Shown piece after piece: positions 33,816 to 44,832 of a stretch of 64,000 nt of DNA; positions within the stretch are counted from its first letter, which is position 1, and every line of letters begins with the position of its first letter. The notes below the pieces were generated by a model that made no database searches, had not been told where the DNA came from, and was given only the letters and a program-made list of their open reading frames with translations. Where the stretch lies: assembly GCF_021869535.1 (NCBI RefSeq), contig NW_026262712.1, forward strand, positions 49,272,884 through 49,336,883, given 5' to 3'. The position numbers and the translations under genes were made by a program. The DNA comes from Mytilus californianus. Its lineage: Eukaryota > Mollusca > Bivalvia > Mytilida > Mytilidae.

Positions 33816-36340
33816 TACTGTAAATCAACACGTTTTTCTTGTTTGAGAAATATCCGAAAACTTTCGCTCGGTCGGAAAAATTAAGAAAATAAAATGAACA
33901 GATTTTTGAAAAATGTTCCCGTTCTGCATGGACTCCTAAAGTTTGATATTACAACTACATTTAGTTCATATCCTTCCCTAAATGTGCTGACATAACAATG
34001 GATGTGAGTATTTGTAATTCTATCTACTGGACATATGTACAGTTTTTCGTGATTTAAAAGTTTTTGTGAAGATTATCTATTTTTGCTGGAATTTACCATA
34101 TTAACCATAATCTAACTTTACATAAACGTATTTAAAATTTATGAATCAAATACGATTATGTTTGCTGTCATAATCTGAAATCATGATTTTCTAAAACGGG
34201 TAACCATCGTGCTGAGGAAATCTCTTAACATCTATGTTAAGGATTGGATCAGATCAAAGTATTTGAAATCTGTCTAACAGATATATGGAATTTTAGCTAG
34301 GTCATTGCTACAGCTTCTGAAGTTCTTATTTGAGAGTATTAGAAACGGGTGAAATGCGATAATTTGCAAGCATTTTCTCTGTTACTTCAGAAGCTGTAGC
34401 ATTGCTGGTGAAAGAATTTGGCAAACACATAAAATTGAGAATGGAAATGGGGTGTATATTTTTATTATGTCAGGTCCCTGTTAAACTTATGAATTCATAC
34501 AAAATCTCTTCTTGAGATTTTTGCCATGGCGTTGTCAGTTTATTTTCGACTAATGAGTTTGAATGTCCTTTTGGTATATTTTGCCTCTCTTTTAAAAAAT
34601 ATCTATTGTATACGAATTTGGTTTAATAAACTTACCATGAAATTTATATTTATATATAGAATACAAACTGATTAGCAAGCAGTGTCTTTATTGTAGGGAG
34701 GATAAAAAAACAAATTACACAAATACAGCATATTTATAATCTGTAAGGATCCTTCCATCAATTTGTGTAAACACTGCGATCAGAGAAAAAAAATGAACTG
34801 TTTACATTTACACTGTTCTACTTGTAACATACATGAATACAGGTAGTTATTCTATGCCAAAACTTTGTCAGAATGCAGATCATGCAAGTTAAACTTTACA
34901 AATATAGACTTAGATGACCTATCTGCAAAGTATACAATCGATTTCTATGAAGCTCCTTTGTAGAGAGTCCAACTTGTCTTAATATTGCAAAGAGAGGCGA
35001 AAGATATCAAAGGGACATTCAAATTCATCAGTCAAAAATAAACTTACAACGCCATGGCAAAAAAAAAGAAAAAGACCAAAAGACAAACAACCGTATACAA
35101 AAAAAAGTAAAATAACAAAACACCGAACTCCAAGGGAAATTCAAAATGGAAAGTCCTTTATGAAATGGAAAAATCAAAAGCTCATACACATCTAACGAAT
35201 GGAAAACAAAACACAACATAGAAAACTTAAGACTGAGCGACACGAACCCCACAAAACAAAACCGGCGTGATCTCAGGTGCTCCGGTAGGGTAAGCAGATC
35301 CTGCTCTACATATGTAAAATGTTTATTTACATTTAATTTGTCATAGGAATAAACTGATTTGATGCTTATGCAATCTATGCTTAAAGTAATTCCAGTAGAA
35401 ACTGGTTATTGATATTTATTGACAAAAATAATTTAGCTTTATTTGAAGCATTTTACTCTTCTCATTTAACTTTGTTTGCAGCATTAAGTATGATTTTGTT
35501 TTCATTTTTTACTTTATTTGAAGCATTTATCTTTTCTTTTAAGTTCCTTGTTTCTCCAAAATACAGAAATTCCTCTCTTAACTTCTTATAATTACGAGGA
35601 ACATGAATTTCAATCTAACAAATTCTGTTTTGACAGCCTTAATCATTAAAAGTTAATGCCATTGGATTTTTATATTTTCACTATTTGTTTCATTCAATGA
35701 AGTCATCTATCCCTTCGAATTTTTTCACTTTTTGCTTTTATGGGTCCATTGTTGTTTTTTATATGGTGTAGGTTTTGCTCATCTTTAGCCGTACGGTGAC
35801 CGGTATTTGTTTACACCCGCGGTCTTTGTTCTATGGTGGACCTTTCTTATTGCATACTCTGGAAATAAATTTGATGTAAATATGAATATGAATACATTGA
35901 AGACCCATTGGTTGCCTTCGGCTGTTGTCTGCTCTATGGTCGGTTTGTTGTCTCTTTGACACATTCCCCATTTCCATTCTCAATTTTATGAGTATATCAT
36001 CCGAAATAGAGCTTTAAAGAAAGTTGGTCCGTATTTTTCATCATAGAACCGGACCTGAACTTTTCATGTCCTGCTCTAGATCTGTCAAAGAGGGACAGAA
36101 AACGCAAAGCCAAATCAAAAACAAAACAAAACCAGATAATATTATGTAATTGTTTTTTTTTTATGAAAGTATGTGTAAAACAGTCTGCATCATGCTATGT
36201 TGATTGCCTTGTCTGCTCGGAACAAATTCACCTATCTGAAGTGATTGATTCAAATAGCTTGTGTTTCTAAATTGCAGGTTAAATAGTAGCAATATGGAAC
36301 CTGATAAATGGAAATTTCTATAAAAAAAATGTGCATATTT
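33816..36340. repeat. 2525-bp tandem duplication, unit 2
   Basis: Direct continuation of unit 1 with the same content (RT tail at 35895-35988). Left and right of the pair the sequence is unrelated: 'tttcacta' before unit 1, 'ttgcctcggcc' after unit 2. Confidence 0.95.
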
Positions 36341-37673
36341 TTGCCTCGGCCACATATCTTACATTTATGTGTTTTAATTGAAAAAAAAAATTGGCGCATT
36401 AAGACTTAACGAAGTTAAGCTGATTTAAGTTTACGAATGAAAATATTTCTTTCTTTGGCAAACGCAGTTCGTATAAAAAAAACCTTGTCTAACTGAAATC
36501 CTCTATCAATGTATCATTGATTTTTATTACTATTTTCAGCATTATGTTATATAAGCTTTTATCATTATTGTTCAATACATAATGATCAATGTATTTTTTT
36601 TTCTAGTCGTCATATAATTATGCAACATTAATATGGACAAATCATGTCTTACGAGAATGTACCCAAAACATAACGCAGTGGAATTCTGTTATAAATAAAA
36701 TCTCCCCTATATCGAGTAATTCTATGTAGTAAATTGCAGTTACAACAACAACCTTTTCAAGATATAGACATCGAAACAAAAAAGCAGCACTATGAGAAAA
36801 CTATTTAGAATTTAGTTTTATACGTTTTGATGACATCGTATGTTTGTATCATGTCATCTTTATAACGTGTCAAATACACACATTTATAGAATCAAGAAGC
36901 ATGCAATTTGCAACTAGAAGATGAATATTATGCATAGCTTTTATAACATTTGAATAAATGTTCCTTTCAGTAGCATAAGAAGTGAGAATAACACGAAAAC
37001 CTGCAAATGCATGCTTCCAAACAATCCACCACATAATATTCAGTAAATATCGTTACATAGTTGACATGCCGTTACATGAAGTTGACAAAATTTCACTGAC
37101 ATAAAAATCTACATATAAAGTTATGTTTATCGCCGTGCATTATTGTTGGGGACGATTAATTGATAAACTAAATTGTATAACTCATCATAGATACCGGGAA
37201 TACAATATTGTAAAAGTATAAAATAGACGTATTTACACTTTTGGTCATTTAGCAGAATTTGCTCCGAATACCCATTTATAGATCTAGCTCCGAATAACCT
37301 TCTGATGTGAAACGCAACAATCACTTTATAATTTTAACGTCAATATGTTATATTGTGATGAAAAAATTTGTGGGGTCTTATGTAATTTCGACTTATGTCA
37401 GACAAATTTGCATACAAATTCAAATACGTCTTTTAGTTTTATTTTTGATTAATTTATATGTTTCTCCCCTGCTACATAGCATTGGCTTCCCAATAACATT
37501 AAATCCACTACGTTACACCGCAAGTTTTTTTTGTTTTAACAGTAGTAAACTTATTTTCATGAGATAATTTTTTGCATAAGTCAAATTTGAAAGTAATTTG
37601 ATACAAAATAAACTATAAACGGAACTGCCTCTTATCTTAACAATCAAATGTTCTTTTTTTCGGAAAATGCCTG
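36341..37673. other. unassigned intergenic DNA
   Basis: No supported gene. The open frames at 37127-37324 and 37307-37567 overlap each other on opposite strands and have no features. Confidence 0.4.
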
Positions 37674-37810
37674 TACCAAGTCTTGAATATGACAGTCGTT
37701 TTGCATTCGTTCCGTTGGTTAATACAGTCGATCGCTTGATTTTGGCAAGTCTTATGGACAACCCCCTTTTTGAATTTACCTTAGAGTTAGTTTTCTTTAG
37801 TAAAGACTTT
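37674..37810 (+). repeat. dispersed mussel repeat, 'PGTY' type
   Basis: It contains 'tgtaccaagtcttgaatatg', 'acagtcg', 'gttccgttggttaata' and 'tttgaatttaccttagagtt', in the order seen at 55535-55680. The minus-strand open frame of 124 codons across it is a by-product. Confidence 0.6.
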
Positions 37811-38843
37811 TTCATACACATATTTTCAATTATTTGAAATGAATGTTGATTTTTAAAACATTCTGAAATATAGTTTTGTTTGTACAAAATGTGTATCAGC
37901 TATGTAGTGGTTGATATTGGGTCCTCGATAAAAATTACAAAATGTATCTTTTAGGTTGAACTTTAATTACTCACATACTTTATGGTCCCAAGAGCTACCA
38001 AGTTGAAATAATTTTATTGTCAGACATTTTGGTTTTCTGAATTAGAAGACCCAAATACACACATTCTTTTTAAAATGACCCAAATGCTTAACATGGCACT
38101 CTTCAAAATCAATAAAGTTTCTTATTATTGATGCGTTCTAATTTCTCTAAAAGCAATGCAACAATTTCTTTGCTATGCGTCTGTTATTTTCAATTACTTC
38201 AAAAAATATCAGCAATATAATATTAATATTGAAAATACTATGTAGCAAACTTGTTTAACTATCTGTAAAATTTAATCATAGAATGTATAATATCACCATT
38301 AACTACAATATTTGACAAAATGGAATTATTTGACTCCCATAAATATTTTCAGCTGATTAGGCATTTATAGCTCGAACATGGAAATGTCACTCAAGTTCAT
38401 ATTTGAACAGTTTATTCGAACTTAATACAATGTCATATAAGATAAAGTAAGTGCTTATTGTACTGTAAATTTTGTTTTTCTTACGTACTGTACATAATAG
38501 GTACACATTAGGCTTTCATGTTTTTTTTCACATAAACATGTATCAAATTTGACCTTGAAGAAAAAAGAAATTATAACATGATCGGTTCTGTCCTTCCTGT
38601 CACCTTTTCTTATGGATGTCATTAAGAGTGGATGTCATTTTGGAAATTTTAAGTATTCTATGTGTAAGTCATCCCGTAAGCATTTACTGAATATCCCGTC
38701 TTTTTGTAATTAACCGGATTGTAATATTTCCTGAATTAATATACAATGATTACATTACATGTATGTTTCATAAGATTATCAATATATGTACTCTTGATTG
38801 ACTGACAACAATCCAGAGGCATCAGATAATTAGATTTTATTGC
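37811..38843. other. unassigned intergenic DNA
   Basis: AT-rich; no gene or repeat recognised. Confidence 0.4.
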
Positions 38844-38945
38844 TCAATAAAATGCAACATTCATGACAGCACGTGCTTCCACGGACAACGTCACAAAAAT
38901 GCATAGGAAAACAAGCGAAAAATTTGATATAATTCGTAATTTCAT
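38844..38945 (-). CDS. candidate short secreted peptide or signal-peptide exon
   Basis: The minus-strand frame from ATG 38945-38943 reads MKLRIISNFSLVFLCIFVTL, then SVEARA and seven more residues to a stop at 38844. It has the three parts of a signal peptide: basic start, hydrophobic core, small residues A-R-A before a plausible cleavage site. The stop is followed at once by 'gagcaataaaat', which contains AATAAA. It could be a very short peptide, a first exon whose donor I cannot place, or chance. Another open frame overlaps it on the same strand. Confidence 0.2.
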   Translation of the reverse strand: MKLRIISNFSLVFLCIFVTLSVEARAVMNVAFY

Positions 38946-40367
38946 GGTAAAATGTAAAAAAGCTTCCGCGGTTCCTATACACAGTGCTGCAGTGAACGTT
39001 TTTACATCCATTAAAATTACAAAATGAAGCATTCAATTCTTAAGTAATTACTGTATCAATGTGGAGCTGTGTTTGATGATCACATGTATATCATATTAAT
39101 TTATGTTCGGTGTATTGCATGATGCCACGAACGACATTTTTATATTTTTCATAAAATAAGTGTCTGGTTGGCATTGATATGTGTAAATCTTATTATGTAT
39201 AGTTGAACAAATGGCAATGCCTTGTGGATGTACTGTCCATTATTTTAATGAAATATTTTTTTCTTTTATACAATGCTTTTAAACGTGAGACGGGAAGTAC
39301 GGTCAGAGTTTGCATATATAAAAACCTGTGTATTTGCTTCAAAATCGTCATCGTCATGTAGGCTTCTGTCATTAAAATCGTCAGTGGTTGTCTTATTCCA
39401 TATCTTCACGTTTTTGTTACTTGTAGATTTTAACGTCGGTGGCAGATAATTGAACTTTTTTTCTTAAATTTATTTTCAACCTTTAGGTTAGGAACGATAT
39501 TGGGCTTGTTAATTTTAATAAATACTTGAGTTAGCTTTTGTTGAACACCGTATTTGATAGCTGGATGTGTTTGGCATTTGTTTCATTACTGTTTAATGAA
39601 CCAAACCCATATCTCGGTCTTTTATTCATATCTAATTAGAAGAAGTAATCTTCTCTTCGGCTATTTAATGTATTTAAGTGAATTTTCTAAAGCAAATCTG
39701 AAAGACAACATGCATGCAAAAATAGAAAAACAAATGATATTAGATAGACTAATGTTTTGTGAAATCCGAATGATGTTATTCATCAGATGTGTCATTCATT
39801 TTGATTTTTGATTTGAAGGGCTATAACTTCTAAAAATTATGTCATTGTGTTGTTGCTTTAAAAAAATTTGCATTTTTATGTCCACTTTAAACATATGATG
39901 TATTTTCTTCTTTTTTATTTGAATGTCTAAGATTTTCTATGGGACTTTACTCGCACACTGAGGGATTTTGAAGTAAAGGTTGTTATACACATTAATAACA
40001 TCAAACAAATTAATTAATCATTATAATACTCAATCCAGTCATTTTTTCCTTTTTTTCTTTCAAATTCAACTTTTTGGGAATCACAGGGGTATCGCGCATG
40101 AACATATCACAGTGAAATAGACATAGCGTTTACGAAAGTAGTATTGGCAGTATGGTAACAGTAAGAGTTCTAACGGATCGATCTGAATCAGTTATTAATA
40201 GTATGCAAATCATATAAGAGTTATTTGCTATTATGAATTTATGGTATCATTACTCAAATATGATGAAGTTAGTGTACAGAAATGAGCACGAATCATGTAA
40301 TACCCTTCATTGACATTTAAGTACTTAGTCTACTTCTTTTCCAATCTACTGCTGTTCAAACACTTCT
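38946..40367. other. unassigned intergenic DNA
   Basis: No supported gene. The open frame at 39554-39811 is AT-rich and featureless. Confidence 0.4.
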
Positions 40368-40740
40368 TTAATATCAAATTTTAAGATATAAATGATCTAT
40401 GTGCTTTCTTAAGGTGGTACCTAACACTACAGGGAGATAACTCAAGTAAAAGGGAGTAAAATCAGCTAAACGTTTTAATTACGTTGTGTTGTTAAGGGAA
40501 TATTAAGCTTCTCAATGATCAAAGTTAGTGTTTGTCTAACTGCTATATAACCAATGAAATTTTTCTAATAAAGTGGTTGGTTCAAATTATTGAAATTTTT
40601 ATATTTTTGTCAAAGGGTCAAAGTAAACATTATGTCAAAATTTTATGAAAATTAAACGAGCCAAATTAATATTAGTCAAGGTGTTGGGTACCACCTTAAT
40701 ATCAAATTTTAAGATATAAATGATATATGTGTTTTCTTAA
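40368..40740. repeat. 45-bp direct repeats bracketing a MITE
   Basis: A 45-bp sequence beginning 'ttaatatcaaattttaag' lies at 40368-40412 and again at 40696-40740, with two mismatches. The MITE at 40409-40699 fills the space, sharing a few bases with each. Confidence 0.85.
40409..40699. mobile_element. MITE with TTAAGGTGGTACC ends, 291 bp
   Basis: Terminal inverted repeats 'ttaaggtggtacctaacac' and 'gtgttgggtaccaccttaa' differ at one position. It has no coding capacity. The TTAA termini would fit a TTAA- or TA-targeting element. Confidence 0.85.
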
Positions 40741-41567
40741 ACAAAAATATCGATGATTGTGTTCATAGCGGTTACAAAATAAATGTTCAAACTTTCATTT
40801 AATTTTACTGTATCAGTTTGACCGTTTTGTTGTGATTGCGGCTCATTTATATTTGCCACAATTCCTTATACATTTCATCTTATTGAAAAATTCAATTTTC
40901 AGCTCAAATGTAATAAACTATATAGAATGTGGTTATTATGATTATAAAAATATTGTTAGAAATAAATGTCTTGACGTTACAGAGAGCGTTGATGAATATG
41001 ATTGATTTGTTTTTTGTGTAGGGGCAAATATTACATGAATGGTAATATATTGATTATAAAAAAGGCTTATAATCCTGAGTTTTGACATTTTTTCTCTAAT
41101 ACACAATCTTTAACCAAACAATTTTATATTCTTTAAGCCATTGATACTGTGTGCAACTATATTAGATTACAGACACAACGACAGACACGAAATGTCACAT
41201 TGTTTCCTTAAATTGGTCACCTACAAGAGATTCATCGTTTGTCTCCAATGAAGTTACCAGCACAAAAAAACCGAATCATTCACAATAGATACACTTAGAA
41301 GAATCAATCCACCTACCAATATTTGCCATTATCCTGTCAGACAAGATAAGTGATTGTAGAGGAATTGGAATCATTGAATTTACGTCAGAGCTGCAAAGTG
41401 AATTTCATTTGAAAATTACACAATTATAGAAGAGATCTAAATACAATTCTTATGTTAGAGTTTAAAAACAGCATTTTTAGATAGGTTTTTTTTCTTTCGA
41501 AATATTGTTATTTTTTTACTAGATTGAACCTTTTAGAATGTCTAAATATCAATTATAGAAATGTACT
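40741..41567. other. unassigned intergenic DNA
   Basis: No gene or repeat recognised. Confidence 0.4.
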
Positions 41568-41656
41568 TTGACCTATAACAGTTTACTTTTATAAATTTTG
41601 ACTTGGATGGAGAGTTGTCTCATTGGCACTCATACCACATCTTCTTATATCTATGT
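41568..41656 (+). repeat. 3' end of the 410-bp mussel repeat
   Basis: It runs from 'gtactttgacctataac' through 'gacttggatggagagttgtc' to 'cacatcttcttatatctat'. It is truncated at its 5' side. Confidence 0.75.
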
Positions 41657-41819
41657 ACTTCAGCCCAGTTTATTAGATTGTTTTAAGTTTTCAAAATGAG
41701 ATTTTATTTAATATACAAATAACGACACAGTCAAGTGGAAACATAATAGGTAGTATTTATTTTAAAGAGTTTGTTTTTCATTGGTGGGACCTAGAGTGGT
41801 CTAAATAGTTCATCTATTG

Positions 41820-42055
41820 TATCATTAGCCTGTCAAAACCGAGCTTGTGAGTTCGAACAACCTCGTGGCAGGTACGTTCGACTCCAATCTTAATTGACTA
41901 GGATTGTCGACAGTTTTTCTGTTGAAGGTTGAAAGTTCTGTCCGGGCACTCCGTGTTCCTCTACCAAAAAAAAATGAATACCATGATATATAGCCAATAG
42001 TACTGAAAAAGCCGTTAAACAACACCAATCAATTAATTAATCAATCAATCAATCA
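41820..42055 (+). repeat. tRNA-derived SINE-like repeat
   Basis: The head has 'tagcctgtcaaaaccgag' and a B-box-like 'tacgttcgactccaatc'. The body has 'ccgggcactccgtgttcctc' and 'gccgttaaacaacacc'. The tail is (aatc)n ending at 42055. The layout matches 1090-1295. Confidence 0.65.
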
Positions 42056-43179
42056 TTTTTTTCATTGGCTGATTACATTTCCATTTATTACTTAATTGGT
42101 GTCGGTTTTATGTACCAAATGTTATTTGTCTTTGGTCCTGTTTTTTTGTTACAAATAATAGTTTCTTTAAAAAAAAATAGAATACTTGTAACCAATTTCA
42201 GGATAATCAAAATTAACTGACAGTATTGTATCACACTATTCAAAAGACCACTTGACTAAACGGATTTACTTAATATCTACTGTAGATCTATTGTCAAATA
42301 TTGTCGTAAACACTCTTAGTTTACATACAATCAGTGGGCATGATTTTCCCCTAGCACCGCACATTCTTCTTTAATTGAACCAAATAAGGTATTTGCGAAA
42401 AAAAGACTGAATGTGAGAATTTTTTTTTTCATTTAAGCCTCTTTTTTATCATGTTTATGGAAACAAATATTTTCTGGAATGAGAAAGTGAAACGGTTTCA
42501 TAAAACAGTGATAAACAGGATTCTCTGTCAATAGCTGGAGTTCGATCCTCAGAATGAACTATTGCCTTCAGTTGTCTGCCTCGGGTAACATGTCATTCTT
42601 CGGGTGACACAATACAGTTGTTTACCTCAAATCCAATTAATAACCTTCTAATTGCTGACTTCATGAATACATATTTTGCTATAACACACTTAAAATTACT
42701 TCCTGATGTATGCTGTTTCTATTTAACTCAAGGAAGTATTTACTGCTGAAAACAATTCAACGTTGTTATCGCATGCTCGTTGTAAATTACCACAGTTGAA
42801 CCAAAAACTAAGACTCCAAACTTTGTAATTACCCTGAAATCTAAGACCCTAATTTCTTCCATTGCATAATACTGTCTATTGTAGTTTAGAATGTTAGAAA
42901 ACTCCTTGAGAAATTTATAGCCACTGTTTTATCAATAATCAGTTAACTGAGTTTTAATGGGTGCCATCAATATGGGTTAATCGTTTTATATGGTAGGTAT
43001 AACGACAGCTCTGTGATTAATAACACGCTGAAGTTTTCATTAGCGTTTGATTAACGTTGCTTTCATATAGAGAGTCATGATTACTTCTGTGAAATATGGC
43101 CAGATTAAGTGCAACACCGAAGATACAATTATCTGAAAAGTAAACCAATACAACTTAAACCCTTAATTGCTGTTTTATT
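42056..43179. other. unassigned intergenic DNA
   Basis: A B-box-like word (gagttcgatcctc) occurs at about 42539 without an A box. No gene was seen. Confidence 0.4.
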
Positions 43180-43744
43180 AAGTATGATATGATATTTAAT
43201 GCCCCTACCATTCCTGTAACAGCCTTTATTTGATAGACTGAAGGACAAAAGCATCACATGTGTCTTTTCTCAGTTCAACAGTTTACAACTTAATTTTAGC
43301 TGAAGTAAAATATAAGAAAAACTCATAAAAGATACCTGGCTTATGATTTTGTACGCCAGATGCGCATTTCGTCTACAAAGAATCATCAGTGACGCTCGAA
43401 TCAAAATAGATAAACGGCCATATAAAGTACGACGTTGAAGAGCATTGAGGCATAAAAATTCCGAACGGTCTAACTAAAGATAAGGTTTTCTATTCCTGGT
43501 TAAAAGTTTTGTAAACAGTTAATGTGTTTATATTTTCATATCAATAAGGATTCATGTCAATATAAGTGCAGACTTATTATTTATTATAGAATTCAATGTT
43601 GTTTTTGAACATTTATGCGAAATGAAAGCAAGTGACCATCACACTGAGACATGAAACGCTGCCGCTTCAAAGTAGATAGCTCGTAAAATATTCAGCAAAT
43701 TTTAATCATTATTGTACATGCATATCATAGGGTAAAGATTTTTA
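43180..43744 (-). repeat. PLE-associated terminal-type repeat, copy 1
   Basis: About 565 bp matching 46940-47494 along its whole length in the same orientation (for example 'agtatgatatgatatttaat', 'ttgtacgccagatgcgcat', 'gaaagcaagtgaccatcac'). It holds a hammerhead-like motif on the minus strand (43351-43389). The second copy directly abuts the Penelope-like coding region, so the repeat is probably the long-terminal-type repeat of such an element. Confidence 0.75.
43351..43389 (-). ncRNA. hammerhead-ribozyme-like motif
   Basis: The minus strand reads CTGATGA, a short hairpin (ttctttgtagac), GAAA, then a small stem (TGC ... GCG) and the possible cleavage triplet GTA before C. This is the order of hammerhead core parts: CUGAUGA, stem II, GAAA, stem III, UH. 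Bivalve Penelope-like elements and retrozymes are known to carry small hammerheads. Stem II is down to about 3 pairs here and I find no convincing adjacent stem I, so activity in this copy is doubtful. Confidence 0.5.
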
Positions 43745-44157
43745 TTCAATATATATATATATATGGACAAGGTATAATTTACAGTTGTCACTACACATAG
43801 GCAGACATACATATATATAAATTTACAGTGATTGTATGCTTCTAAAAATAGAACAGCATCCTGTAATTATACTAAAGAGATGAGTAGATGATCATTTCTG
43901 TACACTTAAAATACTTTGTGTATTGCGTCTAGATGTCCTTGTTTAATTCCTACGAGAAGGTAACACCTCCCGAAACGAAAGCTGATTTTTATCAGCTATA
44001 GTTAGAGGAGGGGATAAGGCGTCTGCGCAATGCTAGGCGGTGTTGCCGTAGAAGTATGAAGTGAAAAGTACAGGTTCCAGCCCCGCTTGGGGAGGAAGTA
44101 AAGAATCAAATCTACTCTAACATTGTTAGGTTGATTTTCTAGGCACTTTATATATAT
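43745..44157. other. low-complexity and possible SINE-like stretch
   Basis: A (TA) run at about 43750-43762 and a strong hairpin 'gctgatttttatcagc' near 43980-43996 are present. The B-box-like 'ggttccagcccc' near 44078 lies between short GC-rich words. No gene. Confidence 0.35.
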
Positions 44158-44480
44158 AAGTCTAAATTGAAAACAACGTTCAAACCTATGATTGCGTTGG
44201 ATAAAAATCGCAATTTTTATACGTGTGCATGCAAAACAAATTTCTTGGTAAAGGGGTCTAAATACAGAACAAACAACATTTTCCAAAAGACCAATATAGT
44301 GAAAAAGTATATTTTAACAAAACGCATTTGACTAACAGGTCGAACAACGGACGTTCTTAAACCCTGCTGACTGCCATTGGCGATTGCCAAATAAACGGAT
44401 CACAAGATAAAACAAAATGGATCTTTATTATTAATTTAGTACCAAACAGAAAACAATAAACTTGCGGAAAAGATGGTATA
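44158..44480 (-). repeat. inverted copy of the 54.2-kb repeat
   Basis: From 'aagtctaaattgaaaacaac' to 'caataaacttgcgg' it is the reverse complement of 54170-54486 with scattered changes (shared 'cgcatttgactaacaggtcg', 'gactgccattggcgattgcc'). It lies on the other side of the Penelope-like element, giving an inverted pair about 10 kb apart. The minus-strand open frame 44002-44286 overlaps it. Confidence 0.85.
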
Positions 44481-44832
44481 CCGCAAACATGAGGTGCATA
44501 AATTTGTAAATATAAGACATCTAGATATTAGTCAACGATCTTTCTTACGAGGTTGCTGGTTCGTTACGAGTAACGATACATGTACACAATAAATACATTA
44601 TATAAACGCCTAAAAAGTGTACAAAACAACACTAATATTAATATTACTTGCGGAAAAGATGGTATACCGCAAACATGAGGTGCATAAATTTGTAAATTTA
44701 AGACATCTTGATATTAGTCAACGATCTTTCTTACGAGGTCGCTGGATCGTTACGAGTAACGATACATGTACACAATAAATAAATTATATAAACGCCTAAA
44801 AAGTGTACAAAACAACACCAATATTAAAAAAT
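44461..44832. repeat. 186-bp tandem duplication, two units
   Basis: Units 44461-44646 and 44647-44832 share 'cttgcggaaaagatggtata', 'cttacgagg', 'gttacgagtaacgataca' and 'cgcctaaaaagtgtacaaaa', with only a few changes. 'cgttacgagtaacg' is a short palindrome inside the unit. Confidence 0.9.

Noticed and set aside
37513..37887. 124-codon minus-strand open frame
   Set aside because: It crosses a dispersed repeat also found at 1.7, 32.6, 35.1 and 55.5 kb; no domain seen.
42520..42560. B-box-like 'gagttcgatcctc', possible tRNA gene
   Set aside because: No A box and no cloverleaf could be placed.
44060..44100. 'ggttccagcccc', possible tRNA or SINE head
   Set aside because: Neighbouring sequence does not fold as a tRNA and no second copy was seen.
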